Source: Fredinandcohnia onubensis
GTDB taxonomy: Bacteria > Bacillota > Bacilli > Bacillales > Bacillaceae_L
DNA: 64,000 nt
Direction: 5' to 3'
Assembly: GCF_031181385.1 (NCBI RefSeq)
Contig: NZ_JAPSKV010000005.1
Span: forward strand, 222,612-286,611
The notes below the pieces were generated by a model, which did not search any database, was not told the DNA's origin, and worked only from the letters and a program-made list of their open reading frames with translations. Numbering within the stretch: the stretch's first letter is position 1; every line of letters starts with the position of its first letter. Shown here piece after piece: positions 20,425 to 30,723 of the stretch. Both the position numbers and the translations under genes were made by a program.

Positions 20425-21818
20425 GCCAAATTTATCGTTTTCGGTTTAACATTTTCAGGAATTCCTGCAACATATGGCTTATCTTTGGTGCTTAGATTAA
20501 ACTCCTCTTTTGCTCTTTCAAGTATATGATCTTTATTTAGTAATAAATCATAGGCTGATAATGCCATTGTTTGCGCGGCAAAGTGCATTCCCTTGAAACC
20601 AATGGATGAACCAAATGAGGCTGTGGCCTGCCAAGTATGTAACTGTATACCTACAGGGGCACAAGTTGCCATAATTGAACCCACAGGCGTAATCCAACTA
20701 ACATCACCGACATCTGTTGAACCAGTTAAAACTTTGCCCTTTGTCAATTTATCATTTTGTAAGTCTGACGCCAGGGTTTCATTTGTAGCATTATGGGTCT
20801 TTTTTACGATGTTAGAATCTACTGTCTTAAGTAATTCCTGAGCAAATTTCGCTTCTTCAACAGTATATACTAAGGGTTCTGCTAGTTTCATATTTTCAAA
20901 CATGAGATCATTTAAAGCTTCATTTGGAAGTGTGTCATAAGCAAAAGCATCAATTTCTGAATAGACCTTAGTTTCTGTCATAAGTGCTGCTCCTTGAGCA
21001 ATTTTCTCTACCCTTCTAAGGATATCTTCAACTTGTTCTTTTGTAGATGCCCGTAAATAATACCAAACACTAGCATGTTCAGGAACAATATTAGGAGCAA
21101 GTCCCCCGTTTGTAATGACATAATGTATTCGCGAACCGTCCAACACATGCTCTCTTAAAAAGTTAGTGCCGAAATTCATTAATTCAACAGCATCTAGTGC
21201 ACTTCTTCCAGCATGGGGTGATGCCGCTGCATGGGCTGGGATGCCTTTAAAATGAAACCTAATGGATACAATTGCTTGCATACTCATATTTAATGTCATG
21301 TTAGATGTCCATGGATGCCAAGTTAACGCACAATCTAAATCGTCAAAGACGCCTTCTCTCGCCATGAACGTTTTTCCAGACAATACTTCTTCAGCTGGAC
21401 AGCCATAATAACGAATAGTCCCAATGATATCACACTCATCCATTACTTCTTTTAATGCGATTACTGCTTCAACCCCTGCTGTTCCGAGTAAATTGTGACC
21501 GCAGCCGTGACCAGGGCCATCTAATTCAACTGGTTCCTGAACTGTATTAACCGTTTGAGAAAGTCCAGGCAAAGCGTCGTATTCCCCTAATATCCCTATT
21601 ATTGGTTTACCTGAGCCATATTCCGCAACAAACGCAGTAGAAATTCCTCCTATCGGGGAATGAATTCGAAATCCTTCTTCTTTTAATTTAGACACTTGTA
21701 GATCACTTGCATAGTTTTCCTCATATGCAATTTGCGGATGTTCCCATATTTTTTTTGCCATTTCAGTAAAATCTGATCGGTTGGTTTTAATCCACTGTAA
21801 AATATTCTGTTTACTCAT
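20421..21818 (-). CDS. M20 family amidohydrolase (AbgB-like)
   Basis: GILGEYDALPGLSQ, ELDGPGHGCGHNLLGTAGVEA, YYGCPAEEVLSGK, TGSTDVGDVSW; AbgB-like M20 peptidase. Confidence 0.9.
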   Translation of the reverse strand: MSKQNILQWIKTNRSDFTEMAKKIWEHPQIAYEENYASDLQVSKLKEEGFRIHSPIGGISTAFVAEYGSGKPIIGILGEYDALPGLSQTVNTVQEPVELDGPGHGCGHNLLGTAGVEAVIALKEVMDECDIIGTIRYYGCPAEEVLSGKTFMAREGVFDDLDCALTWHPWTSNMTLNMSMQAIVSIRFHFKGIPAHAAASPHAGRSALDAVELMNFGTNFLREHVLDGSRIHYVITNGGLAPNIVPEHASVWYYLRASTKEQVEDILRRVEKIAQGAALMTETKVYSEIDAFAYDTLPNEALNDLMFENMKLAEPLVYTVEEAKFAQELLKTVDSNIVKKTHNATNETLASDLQNDKLTKGKVLTGSTDVGDVSWITPVGSIMATCAPVGIQLHTWQATASFGSSIGFKGMHFAAQTMALSAYDLLLNKDHILERAKEEFNLSTKDKPYVAGIPENVKPKTINLA

Positions 21819-21892
21819 CTTTTAATCCATCTACTTAATGGATTTTCACCCCTTCCCAAAAATTCAATACATACAAGGTCGACAACAAGGCT

Positions 21893-22615
21893 TTAATTAT
21901 TTTTCTCTTGTTTTTTGAACTTCTCTAAAAGTAAACAAACTACAACTGTTCCGAGTATGCAGACAAATGTTTGGAAGGCACGGGGAACAGGACCTAAATT
22001 AACAAATAAACCAAACGCAATCCCAACTACACCGAATAATGGCTTCTTTATAGCAAACTGAGCAATGACTCCTCCAAAAATAGCCGGAAGCACGAAGTTT
22101 AGGCTATTTAAGACTGGTTCAGGCAAGATTGTTAAAATGTATGAACCACTTAGTATTGCTAAAATAAGAATGATAGCATTCACGATCGAAGCAGTCGCAA
22201 TTGCCAATGAGGCAGTGATTTCTCCCTTTTTAGTTCCTGGTTCTGCATCAACAACACGTTGAGCAACCGAAGCACATGGAAGACACATGTTTCCGATATT
22301 ACCTGTAAGAAAAGCAAGATATGTACCAGAAACCCCCAAAACAGGATAATAGCTAATTGGTTCCAACACCCAAACAAACATGATAATAGCTGCATAAGCA
22401 GTAAAACCTGAAATTATAGTAGTCCAGCCTGGGTGGTAACCAAGAACATATGATAGATATAGGGGCACAATTAAAGTTAATGCAATGATTCCCCAAATTG
22501 TTAAGCGTCCCCAAAAATGAGACTTTAATTGAAAGGTTTCAAAGTCCATTGATGATGCAGACACTGGCACAGCTTCGTTTATAGATAGATTATTTTCCTC
22601 TCTAGTAACTGGCAT
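21893..22615 (-). CDS. polytopic membrane protein, partner of DUF5058 protein (putative transport subunit)
   Basis: Multiple hydrophobic segments; stop-to-start distance to the upstream DUF5058 gene is 22 bp, same strand. Confidence 0.75.
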   Translation of the reverse strand: MPVTREENNLSINEAVPVSASSMDFETFQLKSHFWGRLTIWGIIALTLIVPLYLSYVLGYHPGWTTIISGFTAYAAIIMFVWVLEPISYYPVLGVSGTYLAFLTGNIGNMCLPCASVAQRVVDAEPGTKKGEITASLAIATASIVNAIILILAILSGSYILTILPEPVLNSLNFVLPAIFGGVIAQFAIKKPLFGVVGIAFGLFVNLGPVPRAFQTFVCILGTVVVCLLLEKFKKQEKNN

Positions 22616-22637
22616 ATAGCTCTCCTACCTTTCTTTT

Positions 22638-23345
22638 TTAAGATATCAAGTAACCAGCAAACATACCCACTATAATAACCAGACCTAATGACCATTCTTT
22701 TATCCACCTCATCTGGGTTTTATCTCCGATCCATATAATGATGGGCATAACAATAAAGGCTACAATAAATACGACGAATTCACTTATTCCTTTTACCATT
22801 TCTCCCCCACCAAGATAACTAAAAGCCCCAATCATTGCAGCAACTGATACTGTGCTTAACATCGTTACATTTTTTGGATTAGCTTCTGCTTTTTTCTGTA
22901 TTTTCCCTAGAGATTTAGTAAATAGAGCAACGAATAATAACCAGCCCATTCCACCAAGACACATCACCCATACTGCATTTGTAAAGGCTTGTAACGTATA
23001 ACCTTGAGAACCTAAATCAACCCCAGCTGCTTTAGACCCTATACTTGCACCAACTGTTTCTATTGCTGCTGATCCAATAATAGAGATTCTCATCAATGTA
23101 ACTGGGCTTCCAATTAAAGAAATCATGGAAATAGCGACAACGATGATTGCTAAAGATGGTCCAAGCGAACTAATCGCACCAGCCCTTATCGCAGACTTTA
23201 CATCTGTAGAAGTCATACCGACGGATTGGCTTGTTTTTGATGCAAGCCGAATAAAGATTATAGCTTGAAAGATTACGACACCAACTACCAGTGAAGCCAA
23301 TATCCAGAGTGGTAAGCTATTTGCCGTTTGTAATACTTTTTCCAA
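22638..23345 (-). CDS. DUF5058-like membrane protein
   Basis: LPLWILASLVVGVVIFQAIIFIRLASKTSQSVGMTSTDVKSAIRAGAISSLGPSLAI; resembles DUF5058 membrane proteins. Confidence 0.75.
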   Translation of the reverse strand: MEKVLQTANSLPLWILASLVVGVVIFQAIIFIRLASKTSQSVGMTSTDVKSAIRAGAISSLGPSLAIIVVAISMISLIGSPVTLMRISIIGSAAIETVGASIGSKAAGVDLGSQGYTLQAFTNAVWVMCLGGMGWLLFVALFTKSLGKIQKKAEANPKNVTMLSTVSVAAMIGAFSYLGGGEMVKGISEFVVFIVAFIVMPIIIWIGDKTQMRWIKEWSLGLVIIVGMFAGYLIS

Positions 23346-23545
23346 AATAATCTTCCTCCTTTTTTTAATTACTTTTAATTACTACCTCTAACCTCTAAAG
23401 AAAGCGCATCCAATTTTAATAGTTGAAAATTCTATATTTTCTAATTCTTATAGTAATTTATTGAATTACCGATTACAATGTAATAAATTACATAAATGAT
23501 ACGGATGAGATAGAACTTTCTACATTTTCTTTGTCTTGGAGGTTA

Positions 23546-25630
23546 GTAATGAAAATAAATCAGCAAATTTTATCTTTTCTAGATAAGATGTTTAAAGGCG
23601 CTTCCTATGAAATCTTGGTACAAAAAGCACATGATACTTCGTTCAACCTTATGTATAAAAAAGGAACTCTAAGAAAAGAGAATATTAGTTTACTAACATG
23701 TAATGGAGAGAGCAAATACAATATCACGACAAAAAAGGGGTACTTATATATTTCATTTTCTTACGTAAACGAGCATTTAGTGCTTCTTCGCTCTAACTGT
23801 GAATCTTGTCCTTTTGATGAAAGAGATTTGGATTATTTATATGTATGCTTCGAACTTATAGATGCTAAAAGTCAAATCCAAGCTAAAGGTGCAGAACTAG
23901 AGATGTTAATCGAGGGAATACGTTCTGTTTCTTCCTCTCTTGTCCTTGATGATCTATTAGAGAAGATTACAAAAAATGCATTATCAGTAATACCAGTTGC
24001 AAATGCAGGTTATCTACAACTCTATGACTATGATCAAGAAAAAATCATTACAAAAACAAGTGTTGGATTTGAACCGAACATCAGAAAGCTTAAAATGAAG
24101 GTCGGAGAATCGATTACGGGTATGGTTTTTAAGGAAGGAAAACCGTTGATTTATCATTCTAAAGAACAGATTTATAAAGTAATGAGTGAGAATTCTATTT
24201 CCGAGAGAAATCTAAATATTATCAAGTCTTCGTACAAAGGAAAAGAAATTCAAGCAATAGTTAGTGTGCCTATATCTATTAGGAACAAACGTATTGGAGT
24301 CATGACGATTCACCAATTTAATAAAGTAGGGAAATTTACGGATGATGACGTGCGACTTTTACAAGGATTTGCATCCCAGGCTGCAATTGCAATTCAAAAT
24401 GCACGTCTTTATACAGAGGTAAAGCAACAATTAAATGAGCTCGCAAAAAGAAACGAAGTCCACGACAGACTTGTTAAGATTTCTATACAAAACAAAGGTT
24501 TAAAGTCAATTATCAGAGAAATAGGTAAAATGATAAATGGTCCGTTTTCTTTCTACGACTATTTAGAAAACGATTGGTACCATAATCAAGAGAAAGAAAA
24601 AATTTATTTTAGCGTGGATGAAATTACTACTATTTTTAAACATAGAAGAAATGCTGTTTTCGTGGAATTGCGTAAGCCTGATGAGGGAAAATTTTATCTT
24701 TACCCAATACTCAATGGTACTATTTTTCTTGGATGTTTTATTTACCCCTACTCTAATACATTATCAATCATTGATCGAATAATTATCGAACAAGGTGGCT
24801 CCTTACTCGCACTTGAACTTGTAAAGAAACACACACTAGTAGAAATCTATTATAAGAAATCTCATGAATTTTTTAATGAATTGATTCAAAGCAAAGAGCC
24901 AGAAATCTTACTTAAGAAAAGAAAGGAGTTTAACCTAAATCCTTCTCATATGTTTTATGTGGTCTTAATTGAACTTGTTAATTATAAAGATTTATATAAG
25001 CTTGGTACTGATATTCATAGTATTATCTCATTGATAAAAAAGAACATCCAAGTCGTGCAACTTATCTACGGATTTCATAATAAAATCATTTTACTTGTTT
25101 CATTTGCACACAATTCAGTATCTGACGACACGATAAGGGGATTGAAAACAATTATTACTAACTGGAAAACTAATAATGATTCGTTTGTGTGTGTGGGTAT
25201 TGGTTCTGAAAAACAGGGAGTATATCACATAGGAAAGAGTTATGAGGAAGCAAAGAAGGCAGTTGCCTATCTAGTTAATAAAAAAGAATCTGGAATGATT
25301 GCCTATGAAAGCATTGGAGTTAATCGCTTGTTTATTAATCAGGATACAAATGAGATTCAGGAATTCATAAATAACTTTTTCCAGCCTTTAAATACAGCAA
25401 AATCAAAGAAAAATGATTTAGAACAAACATTGCTAACATATGTAAAGTTAAATAAGTCTATTAGTGAAACTGCGAAAAAACTTCACGTTCATATTAATAC
25501 ACTATATCAGCGTCTTAAAAAAATTGAGGACATGCTAAATTTGAGTTTTAATGACCCTAAAGACTTTCTTGAAATACAGCTAGCCTGTCATCTTAAAGAA
25601 ACATTCGCCTATTCTAAGGATGTACATTAG
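23546..25630 (+). CDS. GAF domain transcriptional regulator with PucR-type C-terminal HTH
   Basis: GAF-like region (ALSVIPVANAGYLQLYD...AIVSVPISIRNKRIGVMTIH...DDVRLLQGFASQAAIAIQNARLY) and C-terminal LKLNKSISETAKKLHVHINTLYQRLKKIEDML. Start probably the ATG AAA ATA near 23549, just after RBS ggagg. Confidence 0.85.
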   Translation, partial: VMKINQQILSFLDKMFKGASYEILVQKAHDTSFNLMYKKGTLRKENISLLTCNGESKYNITTKKGYLYISFSYVNEHLVLLRSNCESCPFDERDLDYLYVCFELIDAKSQIQAKGAELEMLIEGIRSVSSSLVLDDLLEKITKNALSVIPVANAGYLQLYDYDQEKIITKTSVGFEPNIRKLKMKVGESITGMVFKEGKPLIYHSKEQIYKVMSENSISERNLNIIKSSYKGKEIQAIVSVPISIRNKRIGVMTIHQFNKVGKFTDDDVRLLQGFASQAAIAIQNARLYTEVKQQLNELAKRNEVHDRLVKISIQNKGLKSIIREIGKMINGPFSFYDYLENDWYHNQEKEKIYFSVDEITTIFKHRRNAVFVELRKPDEGKFYLYPILNGTIFLGCFIYPYSNTLSIIDRIIIEQGGSLLALELVKKHTLVEIYYKKSHEFFNELIQSKEPEILLKKRKEFNLNPSHMFYVVLIELVNYKDLYKLGTDIHSIISLIKKNIQVVQLIYGFHNKIILLVSFAHNSVSDDTIRGLKTIITNWKTNNDSFVCVGIGSEKQGVYHIGKSYEEAKKAVAYLVNKKESGMIAYESIGVNRLFINQDTNEIQEFINNFFQPLNTAKSKKNDLEQTLLTYVKLNKSISETAKKLHVHINTLYQRLKKIEDMLNLSFNDPKDFLEIQLACHLKETFAYSKDVH

Positions 25631-25745
25631 TTATTAAAGTAGTTACCGTTAATCACCATAAAAAAGTAAATAAAGAGGTTGAATATACCTCTTTATTTTT
25701 CCTCATATATAGTTTCATTTATCCAGGTTTTGATTATTCCCTCGG

Positions 25746-26792
25746 TTAGCGCTTCATCGGTCGTGCCAACAGTACTAATAAAATCAAACTCATGTATCCA
25801 AACAACGGATATAAGAATGAAATCAATGAGCCATAACCTAATTGACTTATCACATAGGCAATTGATAATATACCAAACACAATTAAAATGGATGGTAGTT
25901 TGACGACATTTTTCAGTTGGCGCTCAAGGCCAAATAGGTTCCCGATTACAGACGTAAAGATTTCTCCATAAATCACAAGGATGTACAACCAGTAAAACGC
26001 AGCCATGAAGTTTTTCATAACCTCAGCCATCGGGATTTCAAAACTTTCTACATTGGGTAGTGCAGATAATGATATGTGGCTCGTAAATAAAATGAGACAT
26101 AACGCGCCACCGCCGATAAAACCGCCCCATCTTAATGTTTTTTCATGGTCAATTTCCTTTGCAAGCGGAACTAATACGGGCATCGCCATTGTCAAATTAA
26201 AAGCCGAATATAAAAACGGCGAAATCAACCATTTAGCGCTTTGGGACTCAATTTCTGGCCGACTCAATAGACCCGTTGCATCCGTTGCTAGTACCTCTAC
26301 TGCTAAAACAACACTAAAGAATATCATAATTGGAACAACAAACATGTTTACACCAAATAAACCCTTCACTCCATATGTCAAAACAAAGATGGAAAGACCA
26401 CTCGTCAACAGGATTCCGAGCTGATAGGATATTCCTAGTTGTTCATGAAAAACCGCTCCTGCACCAGAAAGCATAACGGAAGTTACTCCAATTAGGACAA
26501 AAAGCATAAGTGCATTGACAACAAACCCTATTTTCTTTCCGAATAAATATTCATTAAATTCTTTATATGAATTTGCTCGAATTCGGTTTGCGATAATCAT
26601 AATTCTTGTTCCTAACCATATAAATAGGAAACCGCTGATGCAGATTCCAACCAAGCCAAAAACACCGTACCGGGTAAAAAACTCAACAATTTCTCTCCCT
26701 GTTGCAAAGCCTGCTCCAACGATTGTTCCTACATATACAGCACCAATCTGGAATGCTGCTCCCCAATTCCCTCGCACAAATAGCCACCTCAT
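25746..26792 (-). CDS. ykvI: YkvI family membrane protein
   Basis: GAAFQIGAVYVGTIVGAGFATGREIVEFFTRYG; resembles B. subtilis YkvI. Confidence 0.82.
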   Translation of the reverse strand: MRWLFVRGNWGAAFQIGAVYVGTIVGAGFATGREIVEFFTRYGVFGLVGICISGFLFIWLGTRIMIIANRIRANSYKEFNEYLFGKKIGFVVNALMLFVLIGVTSVMLSGAGAVFHEQLGISYQLGILLTSGLSIFVLTYGVKGLFGVNMFVVPIMIFFSVVLAVEVLATDATGLLSRPEIESQSAKWLISPFLYSAFNLTMAMPVLVPLAKEIDHEKTLRWGGFIGGGALCLILFTSHISLSALPNVESFEIPMAEVMKNFMAAFYWLYILVIYGEIFTSVIGNLFGLERQLKNVVKLPSILIVFGILSIAYVISQLGYGSLISFLYPLFGYMSLILLVLLARPMKR

Positions 26793-26889
26793 TGTTTATC
26801 TGTATTACTTGATATATATGTACAAGTTCTATAAATAAGACGAGCTATTATTTCGGAAACACGCGGAAAAAATTGCTAGGACTTTTCAC

Positions 26890-26918
26890 TTGAAAGTCAA
26901 AGTTGGTCAAAGTATAAT
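26890..26918 (+). promoter_or_regulatory. sigma-A-type promoter for clpE
   Basis: TTGAAA (26890-26895), 17-bp spacer, TATAAT (26913-26918). Confidence 0.75.
26895..26913 (+). promoter_or_regulatory. CtsR operator 1 (within promoter spacer)
   Basis: AGTCAAAGTTGGTCAAAG matches the CtsR direct-repeat consensus RGTCAAANANRGTCAAA approximately. Confidence 0.8.
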
Positions 26919-26928
26919 GTAGTCATAA

Positions 26929-26947
26929 GGTCAAAGATGGTCAAACC
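26929..26947 (+). promoter_or_regulatory. CtsR operator 2
   Basis: GGTCAAAGATGGTCAAACC. Confidence 0.85.
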
Positions 26948-26987
26948 CTATGTATCATCATAAATGACCTATTTCATTTATTTTATT

Positions 26988-27006
26988 GGTCAAAGATAGT
27001 CAAAAA
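26988..27006 (+). promoter_or_regulatory. CtsR operator 3
   Basis: GGTCAAAGATAGTCAAAAA, just upstream of the clpE RBS. Confidence 0.82.
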
Positions 27007-27025
27007 TTCAAGGAGGTATTTGTTT

Positions 27026-29161
27026 ATGATTTGTCAAGCATGTAATCAAAATGAAGCTACTGTTCAATTGCATCTTCAACTTAACCATGAAAAGCGACAA
27101 ATTCAACTTTGCAGTGAGTGTTATGCGAAGGAGAAGAACAACATGAAAATACCTTCAGGATTGAACGGTTTCCCTAATTTCACATTTGATGACCTATTTA
27201 AAGGCAATGCCTTCGGTCAACAAATGGGAATCAACCAACAACAAACACAAACAAAACACGGAGGAAATGGCGGAGGTCTTCTCGATCAATTTGGACGGAA
27301 CCTTACTCAAATGGCGAAAGCTGGACTAATTGACCCAGTGATTGGCCGTGACGATGAAATCCAACGTGTCATTGAAATATTAAACCGCCGAAATAAAAAT
27401 AACCCCGTTCTTATTGGGGAACCGGGTGTAGGTAAAACTGCAATTGCAGAAGGATTAGCCCTACTTATCGCTGAAGGAAAAGCACCTAACAAGCTTTCAA
27501 ATAAACAGGTTTATTTACTAGATGTCGCATCATTAGTTGCAAACACTGGTATTCGTGGTCAATTTGAAGAGCGTATGAAACAATTAATTGCGGAGCTTCA
27601 AAAACGTAAAAATATTGTTTTATTTATCGATGAAATTCACCTATTAGTTGGTGCAGGATCTGCAGAAGGGTCAATGGATGCAGGTAATATATTAAAACCA
27701 GCTCTCGCTCGTGGTGAGCTTCAAGTGGTCGGTGCAACAACCTTAAAAGAATATCGAGAAATTGAAAAAGACGCTGCACTTGAGCGCCGCTTCCAACCTG
27801 TTATTGTGGAAGAACCATCGATTGATAAAGCGATTCAGATTCTTGAAGGAATTAAAGGAAAATATGAAGACTTCCATGGCGTAAAATATTCAGATGAAGC
27901 GATACGCGCCTGTGTTACATTATCACATCGCTACATTCAGGATCGCTTTTTACCAGACAAAGCCATTGACTTACTTGATGAAGCTGGGTCAAAAATGAAC
28001 CTAGTATCTGGTGGAACAAATACAAAGAATATTGAAGAAGAGCTTTCAAAAATTGCAGCAGAAAAAGAAAAAGCTGCTGGTGAAGAAAATTATGAATTAG
28101 CAGCAAAATTAAGACATCAAGAAATTCTACTTGAAAAACAATTAAATAATCCGGAAAACAACGTAGAGCATGTGATTGATGTTGAAAACATTCAACAAAT
28201 TATTGAAAAGAAAACGGGTATTCCTGTTGGTAAGCTCCAAGAAAATGAACAAAAAAAAATGAAGCAACTTGCAGAAAATCTTGCCAAAAAAGTAATTGGT
28301 CAAGATGAAGCAGTAACGAAGGTTGCGAAAGCAGTTCGTCGTAGCCGTGCTGGTTTGAAGGCTAAAAACCGCCCAATCGGTTCCTTCCTCTTCGTTGGAC
28401 CAACTGGTGTAGGTAAAACAGAGTTAACGAAGACCCTTGCAGAGGAACTATTCGGCTCGAAGGATGCCATGATTAGACTCGACATGAGTGAGTATATGGA
28501 GAAACACTCAGTCTCTAAAATCATTGGTTCACCTCCTGGATATGTCGGCCATGAGGAAGCTGGCCAACTTACTGAAAAAGTCCGTCGTAATCCTTATAGT
28601 ATCATTCTTTTAGACGAAATTGAAAAGGCACATCCGGACGTTCAACATATGTTCCTACAAATTTTAGAAGATGGTCGTTTAACAGACAGCCAAGGACGTA
28701 CAGTAAGCTTCAAAGAAACAGTCATTATCATGACAAGTAATGCCGGAGCTGGTGCTCCTAAGAAAATTACGGTCGGCTTTGAAAAGGCTGAAACTGATGC
28801 CTACAAGGAATCATCTATCCTTGAATCACTTGGTACCTTCTTCAAGCCTGAGTTCTTAAACAGATTTGATGCAATCATCGAATTCAAACAGCTTGAAAAA
28901 GAACATCTGCTACAAATTGTCGACTTAATGTTACATGATCTAAAAGCAACTCTTAAAGAACAAGAAGTAACCATTACTGTTGACGATGAAGCGAAACAAA
29001 AATTAGCTGAGCTTGGTTACCACCCGGCCTTTGGTGCACGTCCACTACGCCGTGTCATCCAAGAACAGCTTGAAGACCAAATCACAGATATTCTTCTAGA
29101 AAATGAAGATAAAACAAGCTTGAATGTAACAGTTGAAGAAAATAAAATTGTAGTTAAATAA
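27026..29161 (+). CDS. clpE: ATP-dependent Clp protease ATP-binding subunit ClpE
   Basis: N-terminal zinc finger [33 protein letters not shown], two AAA+ modules ([35 protein letters not shown]). RBS aaggagg; ATG at 27026. Confidence 0.94.
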   Translation: MICQACNQNEATVQLHLQLNHEKRQIQLCSECYAKEKNNMKIPSGLNGFPNFTFDDLFKGNAFGQQMGINQQQTQTKHGGNGGGLLDQFGRNLTQMAKAGLIDPVIGRDDEIQRVIEILNRRNKNNPVLIGEPGVGKTAIAEGLALLIAEGKAPNKLSNKQVYLLDVASLVANTGIRGQFEERMKQLIAELQKRKNIVLFIDEIHLLVGAGSAEGSMDAGNILKPALARGELQVVGATTLKEYREIEKDAALERRFQPVIVEEPSIDKAIQILEGIKGKYEDFHGVKYSDEAIRACVTLSHRYIQDRFLPDKAIDLLDEAGSKMNLVSGGTNTKNIEEELSKIAAEKEKAAGEENYELAAKLRHQEILLEKQLNNPENNVEHVIDVENIQQIIEKKTGIPVGKLQENEQKKMKQLAENLAKKVIGQDEAVTKVAKAVRRSRAGLKAKNRPIGSFLFVGPTGVGKTELTKTLAEELFGSKDAMIRLDMSEYMEKHSVSKIIGSPPGYVGHEEAGQLTEKVRRNPYSIILLDEIEKAHPDVQHMFLQILEDGRLTDSQGRTVSFKETVIIMTSNAGAGAPKKITVGFEKAETDAYKESSILESLGTFFKPEFLNRFDAIIEFKQLEKEHLLQIVDLMLHDLKATLKEQEVTITVDDEAKQKLAELGYHPAFGARPLRRVIQEQLEDQITDILLENEDKTSLNVTVEENKIVVK

Positions 29162-29173
29162 TCTTCCCACTAA

Positions 29174-29208
29174 AAATGCAGAGCCCAAAAAGCTCTGCAT
29201 TTTTTTAT
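29174..29208. terminator. bidirectional intrinsic terminator
   Basis: AAAATGCAGAGCccaaaaaGCTCTGCATTTTTTT between convergent genes. Confidence 0.85.
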
Positions 29209-30185
29209 ATTGACTTAGTCTCCAGGTCAGTCACTTTAATCGGTGTCTTTCGATTCGAGAACAGGCTGTGTAGCACCATGCCACCAGCAATCATAAAGAG
29301 TCCAATAAAAGAATACATCGTTGGCATTGGTGCACTTAATAAAAGGACCTCACCGAATATGACAAAAATAATCTGTGTAGCTTGGGTTGCTTCTACAGCA
29401 GCAAGTTTACTTTGATCATGTTTAACAAGCTCTGTTGCAAAAAAGAAAAGCACGGTTGCGATAATCCCAGAGGAAATCCCTACAATAAAGGACTGAAACA
29501 CCTGATCCTTACTTGGAAGTCCAACCGTAGCACCGCCAATTCCAGCAATGATTAGCCAAAATGGAGTCGATGCAAGTGTCATTCCAAGCACACGCTGAAA
29601 CGTATCAAAGTTATTATTACAATGTTGCATCATTTTCCTGTTACCTAATGGATACGCAAAAGCTGCCACCACAACTGGAAGAATACCTACAAGAAACATC
29701 TCCATTCCAATGCCTTCATTTGCTGCCTGAAGTTGGATCAAGATAATCCCAATAAAAATGAGACTAGAAAAAATAAGACCTTTAACCGGGATTTTTTCTC
29801 GAACCCTTTGCATTCCATTCTTAGTTTCTATTGTCTTATAGAAAAACGGTACAACGAGTAATCCAGCAATAATCACAAATTGCCACGTTCCCGCAACCAG
29901 CCAACCTGGACCTGATGCAGCTGCAAATGTAAGGGGTGCATAAAACAATCCAAACCCAATCGTACTCCATAATATCCATGTAACGGGATTTGTTTTTAAC
30001 TCATGTAACAGTTCCCTCATATTCCCTCTTATGAGAACAATGCCAATCAAAAATGGCACCATAAAAAAATAACGCAATGAAGAGCTCCAAAGCCAACTAC
30101 CACCTGAAAGCTCCATTGAACGATTTAGAATAAAAGTAACTGCAAAAAATAAAGATGAAACAATTCCAATAAGTATTGCTTTCAT
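29205..30185 (-). CDS. DMT-type multidrug resistance efflux transporter family protein
   Basis: About 10 TM segments; MKAILIGIVSSLFFAVTFILNRSMELSGGSWLWSSSLRYFFMVPFLIGIV. Confidence 0.78.
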   Translation of the reverse strand: MKAILIGIVSSLFFAVTFILNRSMELSGGSWLWSSSLRYFFMVPFLIGIVLIRGNMRELLHELKTNPVTWILWSTIGFGLFYAPLTFAAASGPGWLVAGTWQFVIIAGLLVVPFFYKTIETKNGMQRVREKIPVKGLIFSSLIFIGIILIQLQAANEGIGMEMFLVGILPVVVAAFAYPLGNRKMMQHCNNNFDTFQRVLGMTLASTPFWLIIAGIGGATVGLPSKDQVFQSFIVGISSGIIATVLFFFATELVKHDQSKLAAVEATQATQIIFVIFGEVLLLSAPMPTMYSFIGLFMIAGGMVLHSLFSNRKTPIKVTDLETKSI

Positions 30186-30199
30186 TCATTTACTCCTTC

Positions 30200-30664
30200 C
30201 TACACCTTAAAACAATATACATCTTCGTCCACAAAGCCTTTAATGATTTCACCTGTTTTCGTAAATCCCGCTTTTGTATAAATATGGATTGCAGCTTTGT
30301 TCGTTGGAATAACCGACAAGTAAATCTCGTCACAATAGGGTAATGTCCTTATCATTTCTGCAATAATTTCCTTTACTGCCGCTGTCCCATAGCCTTTCCC
30401 TTGAAATTTATAATCAATCATAATCCTACATAGTTCAAACCTATTTCGTTCATTTTCTAGGCCGAACATCGTAAATCCAATTAACTGTATTCCATCATAA
30501 ATTGCCTTTGTTATCCAATCTTGTTGGACTTTTGCCTGGGCAAGTGAAAAAACATTTGAAGCAACCCATTTTTCAAATAAAGTAAACTCTTTGTCCTCTG
30601 ATTTCAATCGAATGACATCCAGTAAATTTTCCATCGTGACATCACGTAAAATGATTTTTTTCAA
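30200..30664 (-). CDS. GNAT family N-acetyltransferase
   Basis: ELCRIMIDYKFQGKGYGTAAVKEIIAEM acetyl-CoA motif; IPTNKAAIHIYTKAGFTKTGE. Confidence 0.87.
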   Translation of the reverse strand: MKKIILRDVTMENLLDVIRLKSEDKEFTLFEKWVASNVFSLAQAKVQQDWITKAIYDGIQLIGFTMFGLENERNRFELCRIMIDYKFQGKGYGTAAVKEIIAEMIRTLPYCDEIYLSVIPTNKAAIHIYTKAGFTKTGEIIKGFVDEDVYCFKV

Positions 30665-30723
30665 TTACCCTCCCCCACTTTACAATTGGTTTGGTAACCG
30701 ATTGGTAGGAATATTCTAATAAT

